Below, piece by piece: positions 54,057-62,502 of a stretch of 64,000 nt of DNA. Where the stretch lies: the NCBI GenBank assembly GCA_022844165.1, contig JALHMH010000014.1, forward strand, positions 51,125 to 115,124, read 5' to 3'. Positions within the stretch are counted from its first letter, which is position 1. Each line of letters opens with the position of its first letter. This DNA is from Lysobacterales bacterium (GTDB lineage Bacteria; Pseudomonadota; Gammaproteobacteria; Xanthomonadales; SZUA-5). Below the pieces are notes generated by a model. It saw only the letters and a list, made by a program, of their open reading frames with translations. It had not been told where the DNA came from and made no database searches. The position numbers and the translations under genes are program-made.

Positions 54057-54940
54057 GCACCAAACTCCCCATCGGCGCCATGCCGGTGACCTTGACCACC
54101 GACGATGGTACCCTGATCCAGGCCTTGCGCTATGACGCGGATACACCTCGCGGTCGAGTCGTCGTCGCGGGTGCGACCGGCGTTCCGCAGTTGTTCTATC
54201 GCGCCTTCGCCGAACATGCGGCCAGTCGCGGTTTTTCGACGCTGACGTTGGACTACCGAGGCATAGGTTTGTCCCGCCCACCGTCGTTGCGTGGTTTTCG
54301 CATGAATTACCTCGACTGGGCTCGCCAGGATCTTTCCGCTGCCGTTCATGCGATGAGCGACGACCAGATACCGTTGTACATGGTCGGCCACTCATTTGGC
54401 GGACATGCCTTCGGTCTGCTACCCAACTTCGATCGCGTTGCACGCTTCTACACCTTTGCCACCGGTGCCGGTTGGCATGGTTGGATGCCGGCCGCAGAGC
54501 AATGGCGCGTGCGCGTGCTGTGGCACGTCGTCGCGCCGCTGATCACCGCCTGGAGCGGCTTTTTGGCGTGGGGACGCCTGGGTATGGGCGAGGACCTGCC
54601 CTACGGCGTGTACCGCGATTGGAAGCGCTGGTGCACTTATCCGCGCTACTTCTTCGACGACCCCACGATGGCCGACAGCGTTGCGCAGAGTTTCGACCGA
54701 GTGCGTACGCCTGTCGTTGCGGCGAACTCAGTTGACGATCGCTGGGCGCCACCGGCATCACGCGATGCATTCATGTCGGGATATCGCAATGCGCCGTTGC
54801 GCTCCGTCGATCTTGAACCGCGAACTTACGGCTTGGATTCGATCGGCCACATGGGTTACTTCAGGCGCAATGCGCAGCCACTCTGGGACGAGGTGCTGGA
54901 GTGGTTCGCGTCGTCCGCCAACATCAGCCCTGCCGTATGA
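54053..54940 (+). CDS. alpha/beta hydrolase
   Basis: The 295-residue protein has the alpha/beta-hydrolase fold: LTLDYRGIGLSRPP, nucleophile elbow VGHSFGGHAFG, acid in ANSVDDRWAP and the final His in SIGHMGYFR. The spacing suits a serine hydrolase (esterase type). Substrate unknown. The GTG start overlaps the tetR stop by four bases (GTGA), and its own stop overlaps the nitroreductase ATG. Confidence 0.88.
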   Translation: MSTKLPIGAMPVTLTTDDGTLIQALRYDADTPRGRVVVAGATGVPQLFYRAFAEHAASRGFSTLTLDYRGIGLSRPPSLRGFRMNYLDWARQDLSAAVHAMSDDQIPLYMVGHSFGGHAFGLLPNFDRVARFYTFATGAGWHGWMPAAEQWRVRVLWHVVAPLITAWSGFLAWGRLGMGEDLPYGVYRDWKRWCTYPRYFFDDPTMADSVAQSFDRVRTPVVAANSVDDRWAPPASRDAFMSGYRNAPLRSVDLEPRTYGLDSIGHMGYFRRNAQPLWDEVLEWFASSANISPAV

Positions 54941-55674
54941 GCGTACCTTCCGAAGCATCGTCGTTGTCCGCGCTGCTGCGGTCGCGCCGCAGCATCCGCG
55001 ACTTTTTGCCCGATCCCATTGATCCCGTGCTGATTGAGGCGGTCCTCGACGATGCTCGGCAGTCGCCGAGTTGGTCGAACACTCAGCCGTACCGCATCGC
55101 CATCGCGAGCGGCGCCGTGCGCGACCGCCTGGCATTGGATCTGTGCGAACGCTACGACCTGGCGATGCGTGCCCAGCGTGGCGGGTTGCTCGGCAAACTG
55201 CGCTTGCTGCTGACCCGCAGAGGGCTGCCCGATGGCGACTTTCGTACTAACTTCGAGTATCCAGCCGATTTGCAACCGCGCCGGCGCCAAACCGGTTTTG
55301 GGCTGTACCAACTGCTTGGAATCGATCGCCGCGACCGCGCAGCGAGAGAGGCGCAAATGCGCCGCAATTTCGCGTTCTTTGGCGCGCCGGTAGCGATCTT
55401 CGTTTTCGTCCATTCTGGCTTGCGCGAGTACTCGGCACTCGATGCCGGCATTTGGCTACAAAGTTTGATGCTGTCTGCGCATGCGCGCGGATTGGGCAGT
55501 TGCGCTCAAGGCGCGCTCGCGACGTGGGCGGGGCCGGTGCGGGCGGCATTCGATGTGCCGAAGTCCTATCGATTGCTCTTTGGTGTTTCCCTCGGCATCC
55601 CCTCAGGACAGCCGGTCAATCGTTACGATCCAGGGCGAGTCGGCGCCGAGGATATGCGTCTGGCGGCGCGCTGA
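54937..55674 (+). CDS. nitroreductase family FMN oxidoreductase
   Basis: The 245-residue protein matches the nitroreductase fold: LLRSRRSIRDFLPDPIDPVLIEAVLDDARQSPSWSNTQPYRIAIAS at the N-terminus (FMN-binding Arg and Ser/Asn), and DAGIWLQSLMLSAHARGLGSCAQGAL in the middle. It reduces nitro- or quinone-like compounds with NAD(P)H. ATG at 54937 overlaps the hydrolase stop (ATGA). The operon suggests a TetR-sensed electrophile or aromatic compound, by analogy with NemR-type regulation. Confidence 0.9.
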   Translation: MSVPSEASSLSALLRSRRSIRDFLPDPIDPVLIEAVLDDARQSPSWSNTQPYRIAIASGAVRDRLALDLCERYDLAMRAQRGGLLGKLRLLLTRRGLPDGDFRTNFEYPADLQPRRRQTGFGLYQLLGIDRRDRAAREAQMRRNFAFFGAPVAIFVFVHSGLREYSALDAGIWLQSLMLSAHARGLGSCAQGALATWAGPVRAAFDVPKSYRLLFGVSLGIPSGQPVNRYDPGRVGAEDMRLAAR

Positions 55675-55739
55675 TGTGGAACCACCGGAGAGCGGTTATG
55701 AGCAACGAGCGTCCCTTGTGTCCAGCTGGCGCCGCGCGC

Positions 55740-55811
55740 AGCGCGCCCAGCGGGGTTGTGGCAAGTACGCTGCCGAACGTTGCCGGCAATGCCCGGCGGT
55801 CCGAGGCGAAG
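55740..55811 (-). repeat. interspersed repeat, inverted partial copy
   Basis: On the minus strand this reads ACTTCGCCTCGGACCGCCGG, GCATTGCCGG, GTTCGGCAGCGTACTTGCC and ACAACCCCGC, matching the 5' half of the copy at 57755. It directly abuts the rmuC stop codon. Confidence 0.65.
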
Positions 55812-57302
55812 TTATCCTTCCTCGTCGCCACCAAATTCAATCGCTTCTTGCACAATCTCGTTAGGCAGCGCTTTACTGCTGCGGGCGCCCATGCTGCGTA
55901 GCTGATCCGCCTGACGGATCAGATTGCCGCGGCCAGACTTGAGTTTGTTATAGGCGCCATCCAGCTGGCTTTGCGCCTTGGACAACGACAGGCGCGCGTT
56001 TTCGAGATCGTCGATGAAGCCAACAAATTTGTCGTAAAGCGAACCGGCACGCTTGGCGATGTCGGCCGCATGCCGGTTGCGCAGCTCGAGTTTCCAAAGA
56101 TGACTGGCGGCACGTAGCGTCGCGAGCAAAGTGGAGGGCGAAACGATGGCGACATTCTTGGTCAACGCAAATTCGTACAAGCCACCGTCGCGTCGTACGG
56201 CCTCGATCAGCGCCGATTCCACGGGCACGAAAAGCAGCACAAAATCCAGAGCCCGACCATCCAGAAGGCTGGCGTAATCCCGCTCCGACAGGTTCTGCAC
56301 ATGTCGCCGGATGGAGGTCAGATGTTCGTCTAACGCCTGGTCGCGTTCTGCCTCGCTCGCGGCGCGCGTCGAGCGTTCGTAGGCGGTGAGCGATACTTTG
56401 GCATCGATCACCAGATCGCGCTCCTGCGGAAGATGCACGATCACATCCGGCCGCGGGCGGCTGCCATCTTCGGTCTTGAGTGCCGCCTGCTCGGTGTATT
56501 CGCGTCCGGAGGTGAGCCCGGCGGCCTGCAGCAATCGCGAAAGGATGAGCTCACCCCACGCACCTTGCACGCGCGTGTCGCCACGCAGCGCACGCGTCAA
56601 ACTCAGCGCCTCGGTGCTCAGTTGCTGGTTGAGCGATTTGAGGCCGTCGATTTCGCGCGCCAGCAGACTGCGTTCTTTGGATTCGGTGAAATACGCCTGT
56701 TGGACGGCATCCTGAAACTGTCTGAGTTGTTCGCGCACGGGTGTCAGCAGCGCGCCGATGTGTTGTTCGCTGTCGGCTTTCAGTCGTTGGCTGCGATCGT
56801 CCAGCACCTCACTGGCGAGGTTCTTGAACGCATCGCTGAATTCGCCGCGCAGTTTTCCGACGAAGTCGAGCTTCTCGTTGGCGTTGCGGATTTCGTCCTG
56901 CAAGCGCGTTTCCAGTCCCTTGGCGAGCGTCAAAGCCGCTTCCAATCGCCTGCGCGATGTCGTCAGCTCCTGTTCGCGTTCGCGTAGCGTTTCCTCCAGG
57001 TGCTGCATGCGGCTCGCGGCGCCCCGAAGTTCGCCGTTCTCAGCCAGCAGTTGCCGGACCTGCGCGTGCACCGCCTCAATGCGTTGCCGGTCTGCGCTGC
57101 TCTCGCGTTGTCGCAGGTCGAGCTCTTCCTGCAGCGCATTGGCTCGGGCACGTAGTTCATCGATCTCGCCTTGCCGCGACTGGCGCCCGCTATCGAAGCG
57201 TGTTGCCAGCCGCGACGGCAGCACAACGAAGGCGAGGGCACTTGCGAGCGTCAAACCGAGCAACACGCCCAGTAGAACAGAAACCAGGGAAATAGCCGTC
57301 AT
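55812..57302 (-). CDS. rmuC: DNA recombination protein RmuC
   Basis: The 496-residue protein is RmuC, a membrane-anchored, coiled-coil protein with a nuclease-like core linked to limiting DNA inversions. It has an N-terminal membrane segment (MTAISLVSVLLGVLLGLTLASALAFVVL), a long coiled coil (about 30-150) and the core GAWGELILSRLLQAAGL, RPDVIVHLPQERDLVIDAKVSLTAYE, FVPVESALIEA, SPSTLLATLRAASHLWKLE. The ATG at 57302 gives the anchor; upstream residues are unsupported. The repeat abuts its stop. Confidence 0.94.
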   Translation of the reverse strand: MTAISLVSVLLGVLLGLTLASALAFVVLPSRLATRFDSGRQSRQGEIDELRARANALQEELDLRQRESSADRQRIEAVHAQVRQLLAENGELRGAASRMQHLEETLREREQELTTSRRRLEAALTLAKGLETRLQDEIRNANEKLDFVGKLRGEFSDAFKNLASEVLDDRSQRLKADSEQHIGALLTPVREQLRQFQDAVQQAYFTESKERSLLAREIDGLKSLNQQLSTEALSLTRALRGDTRVQGAWGELILSRLLQAAGLTSGREYTEQAALKTEDGSRPRPDVIVHLPQERDLVIDAKVSLTAYERSTRAASEAERDQALDEHLTSIRRHVQNLSERDYASLLDGRALDFVLLFVPVESALIEAVRRDGGLYEFALTKNVAIVSPSTLLATLRAASHLWKLELRNRHAADIAKRAGSLYDKFVGFIDDLENARLSLSKAQSQLDGAYNKLKSGRGNLIRQADQLRSMGARSSKALPNEIVQEAIEFGGDEEG

Positions 57303-57432
57303 AGTCGCAAACCAGGATGTGGCGCGAGAATAGTGCAATCGCGCCCAGAGGTACGACCCAAGTCGCAACATGCAACGCGCATTGTGCGCGGAGTTGCGCG
57401 ACAATGCGCACAGGTATCACGAGGAATCGACC

Positions 57433-57672
57433 ATGATCAAACTGTTGGATCGCGACACCGGTGCTCAGATCGCCGAGTTGAGCGACGAAGACCTGGCGCA
57501 GCTGATCGCCGCGCTGGAGGAAGAGTCCAGCGAGGATCAGGACTATTACATCGATACCGCCACGCTGGCGTTTCTGGCTGAATCCGGCGTGCGCCGCGAT
57601 TTGCTCAAACAAATCGGCGCGGCGCTGGGCGATCGTGAGGGCATCGAGGTGGTATGGCAACGCGATGGATGA
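57433..57672 (+). CDS. small conserved acidic protein, function unknown
   Basis: The 79-residue protein begins MIKLLDRDTGAQIAELSDEDLAQLIAALEEES and continues EDQDYYIDTATLAFLAESGV. It belongs to a conserved family of small soluble acidic proteins of unknown function. GAGGAA precedes the ATG at 57433; the frame extends upstream to 57370 without support. Divergent from rmuC. Confidence 0.8.
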   Translation: MIKLLDRDTGAQIAELSDEDLAQLIAALEEESSEDQDYYIDTATLAFLAESGVRRDLLKQIGAALGDREGIEVVWQRDG

Positions 57673-58241
57673 TGAGGTGCGCTCAAGGCTCCGGGCCCGC
57701 GGCCTGTTTCATTCGAAGCAGACAGTGATGGCTTGAGTTGGCGTCGGTTCGAATCTGGCGAGGCTTCGCCTCAGACCGCCGAGCATTGTTGGCTTCGCTC
57801 GGCAGCGTACTTGCCACAACCCCGCGCGCTTCGCGCATTGCAGGTACAGCGGCACAGCCTCCGGTCGTTCGGATCGGCACACGCCTACGGCGTGTCCGCA
57901 CAGAGTCTTACGCCCTGAACTTAGGGGGCTGCAAAAACCAAAGCCGCATAGGTTACTGTCATCTTGCTTGGGGAAACTTGGGGAAAGATGCACGCGCTTT
58001 GGCTGGCCCGAGCCAGGCCCTCGGTGAGAATTTGCGAGAAATGAAAGCTACCCGCGAGTCGACTTTGCTGGGAGGATAACGACCCGAGAGATCCGGTCAG
58101 AACGTCGGTCCTCCGATCGCGGTGCGATACGTTGCGCGGCTCAAAGCGTTGCGTTTGCGTTGGCGATTGTCCTCCAAACAGACGGTGTCAGCATCTGCCT
58201 GCAGCGGTGCAGTCGCCGAATCCGATCCAGGGCGAGGCCAT
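57673..58241. other. intergenic region with one repeat copy and the sulfatase leader
   Basis: This 569-base stretch contains the repeat copy at 57755-57950 and the sulfatase leader. CATCTT...AAGATG flank a short direct repeat (CTTGGGGA twice near 57968-57986). I see no gene or RNA gene in it. Confidence 0.75.
57755..57950 (+). repeat. interspersed repeat, copy upstream of the sulfatase gene
   Basis: This roughly 196-base copy has GCGAGGCTTCGCCTCAGACC, TTGGCTTCGCTCGGCAGCG, CTTGCCACAACCCCGC, the hairpin ACACGCC-TAC-GGCGTGT, and the last hairpin GCCCTGAACTTAGGGGGC. The GTCAAGG tail of the other copies is missing. Two stems keep pairing although loop bases change between copies. Confidence 0.8.
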
Positions 58242-60368
58242 ATGCAGAGCAAGACCGAAGAGCAGACAACGACGACGAGCGGCGAGTCGCATCCAAAGGT
58301 TCAGGCCGCGCAACAAGTCATCGCTGAGCGCAATGCGCGGCCGAATATTCTGCTGATCATGGTCGATCAGTTGTACTACCCGCAGCTGCGCGACGGCGAT
58401 GGCGGAATGGAGAAGGGTATCCAGCAAGTGCTGAGCTTCCTGGGCGACATCGACCCGAAGACGAACCCATGGGCTCAGTACTTTCCTGGATTCTGCAAAC
58501 TGCGCGAGTACGCTGTGGTGTTCGACGATCACACGATCGCCGAGTCCGCTTGCATTCCGAGTCGCGCCACCATCATGACCGGTCAGTACGGCCCACGCAC
58601 CGGCGTGACGCAAACCGACGGCTTGTTCAAGAGCGGCGATGCGCACAACTTCCCTTGGCTCAAGGCCGATGGCGCGCCCACTGCGGGCGATTATTTCCGC
58701 CAGATTGGCTACACCACGCACTATTTCGGCAAGTGGCACGTGAGCGACCCGCCTGAACACACGCTGGAAGGATTTGGTTTCGGCGACTGGGAATTGTCGT
58801 GGCCGGAACCGCACGGTGCTTTGACCAATAACATGGGCGCCTATCGCGACTACCAGTTCGCCGATCTGGCCTGCAGCTTTCTGCGCAACCGAGCGCTCGG
58901 CGTGCCTTACTCGCGCAGCAGCGGGCGCGTATCGGCCAATCACCCGTTGAGCCCGATGACGCCCGCGCCAGCGCCGTTCTTCGCCGTGTGCTCTTTCACC
59001 AATCCTCACGATATCGCCACCTACCCAACGCTGCCCCGTGCGCTGAATCCGCAGTTTCCGGACGATCAGAAACTTCAGCAACCGCAGGTGGGGCCTGGCG
59101 GCTCCGTACCGGTGCCGCTGCCCGGAACCCTGAGCGCCGCGCCGAACAACGGCACCTTCCGAATCCCGATGAATCCGCTCGGCCTGCCGCAGCAATGCGC
59201 CAGCCCTGCGGCGACCCAGAATGAGGACCTGCTGAGCAACAATAAACCGAGCGCGCAGTACGACTATTCCTACAAGGTGGCCCTGGGGCTCGCGGCAAAG
59301 ACGGGCCTCAGCATTGCCGACGCGATCGGCGGCGATGCGCAGACGGTGCTGGAGAATGCGGTCAAGGCGACCCTCGGCATTCCGATACCGTTTCAGTTGC
59401 AGGAGGACGCGAGCGGCGCCGCCACCGGCTTTCTTCAGTACTATGCGTACATGATTTCGATGGTCGATCGGCACATTCTGCGCGTGCTGCAGACCCTTGA
59501 GGACGTGGGGTTACGCAAAAACACGGTGGTGGTGTTCTGCTCCGATCACGGCGAATACGGCGCAGCGCACGGGATGATGATCGAGAAGTGGCACGGCGCC
59601 TATCAGGAGACCGTGCATGTACCGTTCCTCATCAGCGCCGAGGCGTACAACGACGACCGCAATCGACCGCTGCGCGTGCAGGCACAGACCAGCCATATCG
59701 ATATTCTGCCGACGTTGCTGGCGCTCGCGGGAACCGATCGCAACGGCATCGAGCTGGCGCGGCGCAATCTGTCGAAGACGCATACCGCAGCGCCTCTGCC
59801 TGGCGCCGATCTGGTGCCGCTGATCGCCAGCGGCGGCGGGCCGGTCATCGGTCCAGATGGTCGCGAGCGCAAAGGGGTGCTGTTCGCCACCGACGACATG
59901 ATCACCGAGCCCCTGCCGATCGACGACGACCCGCACAATGTGCAATCGCAGCGGCAGTACGCGGTGTTCGCTGCCACGGTGGAGGCCCTGCGGACGCCCC
60001 CGGCAGCTGGCGAACCGCCTCACCGCTACCGTCCGAAGCTCGCGCCGGGGCCGGTGCGGCAACCCGCACACGTTCGCGCGCTGCGCTCGGGCGATTGGAA
60101 ACTGGTGCGCTTTTGCGATCCCTGGAGCGAGCGCCCAGCGCCGGACGAATGGGAGCTCTACCATCTCGCGCTCGATCCCATCGAGAACATCAATCTGCTG
60201 GTTTACAACGGCGTTTTTCCCACGCCCATCGCACCGGAAAAGCTGCCAGGTCAGTTGACCCGCGACGATGTTGCTGCCGTCGCGATGGACCTGCGCGCAG
60301 AGCTGCGGCGCCAGGAGGCGGCATGCCTGTCGCCTTATCCCAGCGCGCACCCATCGGGACGGTTTTAG
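58242..60368 (+). CDS. type I sulfatase, no signal peptide
   Basis: The 708-residue protein is an alkaline-phosphatase-fold sulfatase. The formylglycine site is C104-I-P-S-R with the helper ATIMTGQYGPRTGV, metal ligands are seen in NILLIMVDQ and VVVFCSDHGEYGAAHGMM, and the substrate Lys in FGKWH. The Cys must be converted to formylglycine by a maturase not coded here. The N-terminus (MQSKTEEQTTTTSGE) is hydrophilic, so no Sec export is visible. A central insertion rich in Pro and Asn (about 220-340) is longer than usual. ATG 58242 follows GGCGAGG. Confidence 0.86.
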   Translation: MQSKTEEQTTTTSGESHPKVQAAQQVIAERNARPNILLIMVDQLYYPQLRDGDGGMEKGIQQVLSFLGDIDPKTNPWAQYFPGFCKLREYAVVFDDHTIAESACIPSRATIMTGQYGPRTGVTQTDGLFKSGDAHNFPWLKADGAPTAGDYFRQIGYTTHYFGKWHVSDPPEHTLEGFGFGDWELSWPEPHGALTNNMGAYRDYQFADLACSFLRNRALGVPYSRSSGRVSANHPLSPMTPAPAPFFAVCSFTNPHDIATYPTLPRALNPQFPDDQKLQQPQVGPGGSVPVPLPGTLSAAPNNGTFRIPMNPLGLPQQCASPAATQNEDLLSNNKPSAQYDYSYKVALGLAAKTGLSIADAIGGDAQTVLENAVKATLGIPIPFQLQEDASGAATGFLQYYAYMISMVDRHILRVLQTLEDVGLRKNTVVVFCSDHGEYGAAHGMMIEKWHGAYQETVHVPFLISAEAYNDDRNRPLRVQAQTSHIDILPTLLALAGTDRNGIELARRNLSKTHTAAPLPGADLVPLIASGGGPVIGPDGRERKGVLFATDDMITEPLPIDDDPHNVQSQRQYAVFAATVEALRTPPAAGEPPHRYRPKLAPGPVRQPAHVRALRSGDWKLVRFCDPWSERPAPDEWELYHLALDPIENINLLVYNGVFPTPIAPEKLPGQLTRDDVAAVAMDLRAELRRQEAACLSPYPSAHPSGRF

Positions 60369-60471
60369 TCCGGACTCCTCAAAGCTCGACGTTGGACATG
60401 GGGATGCGCATCGCTCGCGCAGCGCAAGCTTGCCAGCCACCCGACGCCCTGGTCTCCGCAGAAAATTTGGG

Positions 60472-61536
60472 CTAGGGCATTGGCATGCGACGTGGCGCTT
60501 GCAGCTTGCATGCTTCCCCAAGCAGCACCCCGTTCAAGGCCTGAGCCATCATCTCGCCAGTCGGCGGATCGAAGTTCGACAGCACGATCAGCCAGGAATT
60601 GCGCTCGGGATAAACCCAGAGAACGGCGTTGCTACCGACCGATCCGCCAGCTTGCCCAATCCGCCAGGGCTGCGAGCGGCGAGGAAATACAGCGGCCTTG
60701 GTCTTCGCGGTGAGCAATTGGTTGCCGATTAACGCCGACCCGAAGACCTGAAGATCAGATGCGCTGCTCAAGGCATCGCCGGCGCTCGACGCCTTGAACT
60801 CCGGGAACTCTATGCGTGGTTGCGGCCGTTCCGCCGGGGGCTGTCCGGGCCCGGCCATGCGGGTCAACGGCACTGCCGCATCTGCGCCGGGCTCGAAGCT
60901 GGAAGAACGCATGCCCAGCGCCTTGAAGATCTGTTTCTCCACATAATTGCGGTAGTTTTCTCCGGCGGCCGATTCGATCACCGCACCCAGGAGCAAATAA
61001 CCGCCGTTGGAGTATTGCTCCTGACTGCCGGGCGCAAAACTCAACGGTTTAGCCGCCACCAGTGCGACAACATCGCGAGCGGCCTTGGCACCCGCCATTG
61101 TCGGCGCGTCGGCAAGATCGGGCCGCGTCATCGGCGCCACACCTGAGCGATGGGCCAGCAGGTGCGCAATCGTGATGGCATCGAAGGCGCTGGGCAACTC
61201 GGGCAGGTGCTGACGTACCGAGTCATCGAGCTGCAATTTGCCGGCGTCGACCAGCAAACCGATGGCCACCTGCGTGTATACCTTTCCAACGGACGCCAGG
61301 CGAAACGGTGTGTCTTGTGCGATCGCCGCATTGCCTTGATCGGCGAAACCGATGGCCTTCTCAAAGCGCTGCTTGCCATTGCCTGCGGCAACGATCCCGC
61401 TGAAGGGCGCTTGCTGCAATTGTTCGGCTACGCATGCATCCAGCGCCGATTCCAGCGCTTCGCCAGTCATGGCTTCCGACGCGATCGAAACCGACGCCAT
61501 CGCCAGCGTACACAAAGTAAAAGCTAAATGCCGCAT
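60472..61536 (-). CDS. exported serine hydrolase, beta-lactamase/class C-like fold
   Basis: The 354-residue protein has a signal peptide (MRHLAFTLCTLAMASVSIASEA) and class C beta-lactamase-type motifs: S82-V-G-K85, Y175-S-N177 and a GGSVGS loop in place of the KTG-type motif. HLLAHRSGVAP and GYLLLGAVIESAAG are also typical. Most such proteins are esterases or peptidases, so resistance should not be assumed. It is divergent from the winged-helix regulator. Confidence 0.88.
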   Translation of the reverse strand: MRHLAFTLCTLAMASVSIASEAMTGEALESALDACVAEQLQQAPFSGIVAAGNGKQRFEKAIGFADQGNAAIAQDTPFRLASVGKVYTQVAIGLLVDAGKLQLDDSVRQHLPELPSAFDAITIAHLLAHRSGVAPMTRPDLADAPTMAGAKAARDVVALVAAKPLSFAPGSQEQYSNGGYLLLGAVIESAAGENYRNYVEKQIFKALGMRSSSFEPGADAAVPLTRMAGPGQPPAERPQPRIEFPEFKASSAGDALSSASDLQVFGSALIGNQLLTAKTKAAVFPRRSQPWRIGQAGGSVGSNAVLWVYPERNSWLIVLSNFDPPTGEMMAQALNGVLLGEACKLQAPRRMPMP

Positions 61537-61592
61537 GAGAAAAATCCTGCTGATCGGAAGTCGATGTCACTGTAGGATGCGCGCTACTCAGC

Positions 61593-62264
61593 GTGCAGCA
61601 TGAAATTTTGAGTAGACATACAGGCAACGAACGAAACCAGGTCACGATTCGCGACCCGCGCGCGGCGGCAGTGTTTGCCCACTCGAACTTGCGGCGGATT
61701 CTTCTGCAGTTTGCGCGGCGGCCGCGCGGCGTTGCCGACGTCGCCAACGAGCTGGATGTCGATCTCAAGCAACTGCACCACGCCGTGACGAGGTTATGCC
61801 GATTGCAACTGCTGAAGGTGGTCCAGGAGCGCAAGCGTGCCGGCCGCAGCATCAAGCTGTATCAGTGCACGGGACAGAGCTATTTCATTCCGATCGCGGC
61901 GGCTCCCGAGCACTTCAGTAAAGGCCTCGCGAAAGAGCTGTACGACGCCATTGCCCGAGATGCCGCATCGGCGGTCGATGGCATGGTGTTCTCGCTGGAC
62001 GCGCAAGGAAGGGTCTCGGGCAGAGCTGTTGAAAGGCATGGCGCCAGAGCCGTACTGATGGACAGCTGGCGAATTCTCCGGCTGAGCGCTTCGGCGGCGC
62101 GCCAACTCAAGCAGGAACTGGCAAAGGTGCTCGATCGGTTCCAAAACCAGGCGAGCAGTGGCGAACAGGTTTACCTGGTCCATGCCGGCATGGCGCGCCG
62201 GCTCGGTCACCGAGGAGCCATCGACAATCCGGCGCTGGATGGCGATATCGAAATCCGCGACTGA
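61593..62264 (+). CDS. winged-helix (ArsR-like) transcriptional regulator
   Basis: The 223-residue protein has an N-terminal winged helix (about 25-90: LRRILLQFARRPRGVADVANELDVDLKQLHHAVTRLCRLQLLKVVQERKRAGRSIKLYQ) like ArsR/helix-turn-helix regulators, and a C-terminal part with no known ligand-domain motif. The start is GTG 61593; a TTG at 61608 is an alternative. It is divergent from the serine hydrolase gene, 56 bases apart, and may regulate it. Confidence 0.75.
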   Translation: MQHEILSRHTGNERNQVTIRDPRAAAVFAHSNLRRILLQFARRPRGVADVANELDVDLKQLHHAVTRLCRLQLLKVVQERKRAGRSIKLYQCTGQSYFIPIAAAPEHFSKGLAKELYDAIARDAASAVDGMVFSLDAQGRVSGRAVERHGARAVLMDSWRILRLSASAARQLKQELAKVLDRFQNQASSGEQVYLVHAGMARRLGHRGAIDNPALDGDIEIRD

Positions 62265-62502
62265 CGCGCGCACAACCCTCGACGCCAGAACGCCGGGCGC
62301 GAGCATTCGAATCCTTCGAATTCCTGTCCCGAATGAGCCATTCGCATTCGTCGTCGGCGACGAGACTTTCGGCACGGTTGACCTGGCAGCCGGCGATCCC
62401 AGATAGTGCTAATCGCAATATATGAGCACGCGACCTAAGGGTGGCTTCTCGCCGCAGATCGTCGTTGCGAACGACCCGTCCGTCATTCCTTGCGAGGTAA
62501 CC

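Noticed and set aside
57740..57760. tRNA T-loop-like GGTTCGAATC
   Set aside because: No acceptor, D or anticodon stem can be folded around it.
57733..57918. Small open frame across the repeat
   Set aside because: Its translation (SPQTAEHCWLR type) recurs in the other repeat copies and comes from the repeat, not from a gene.
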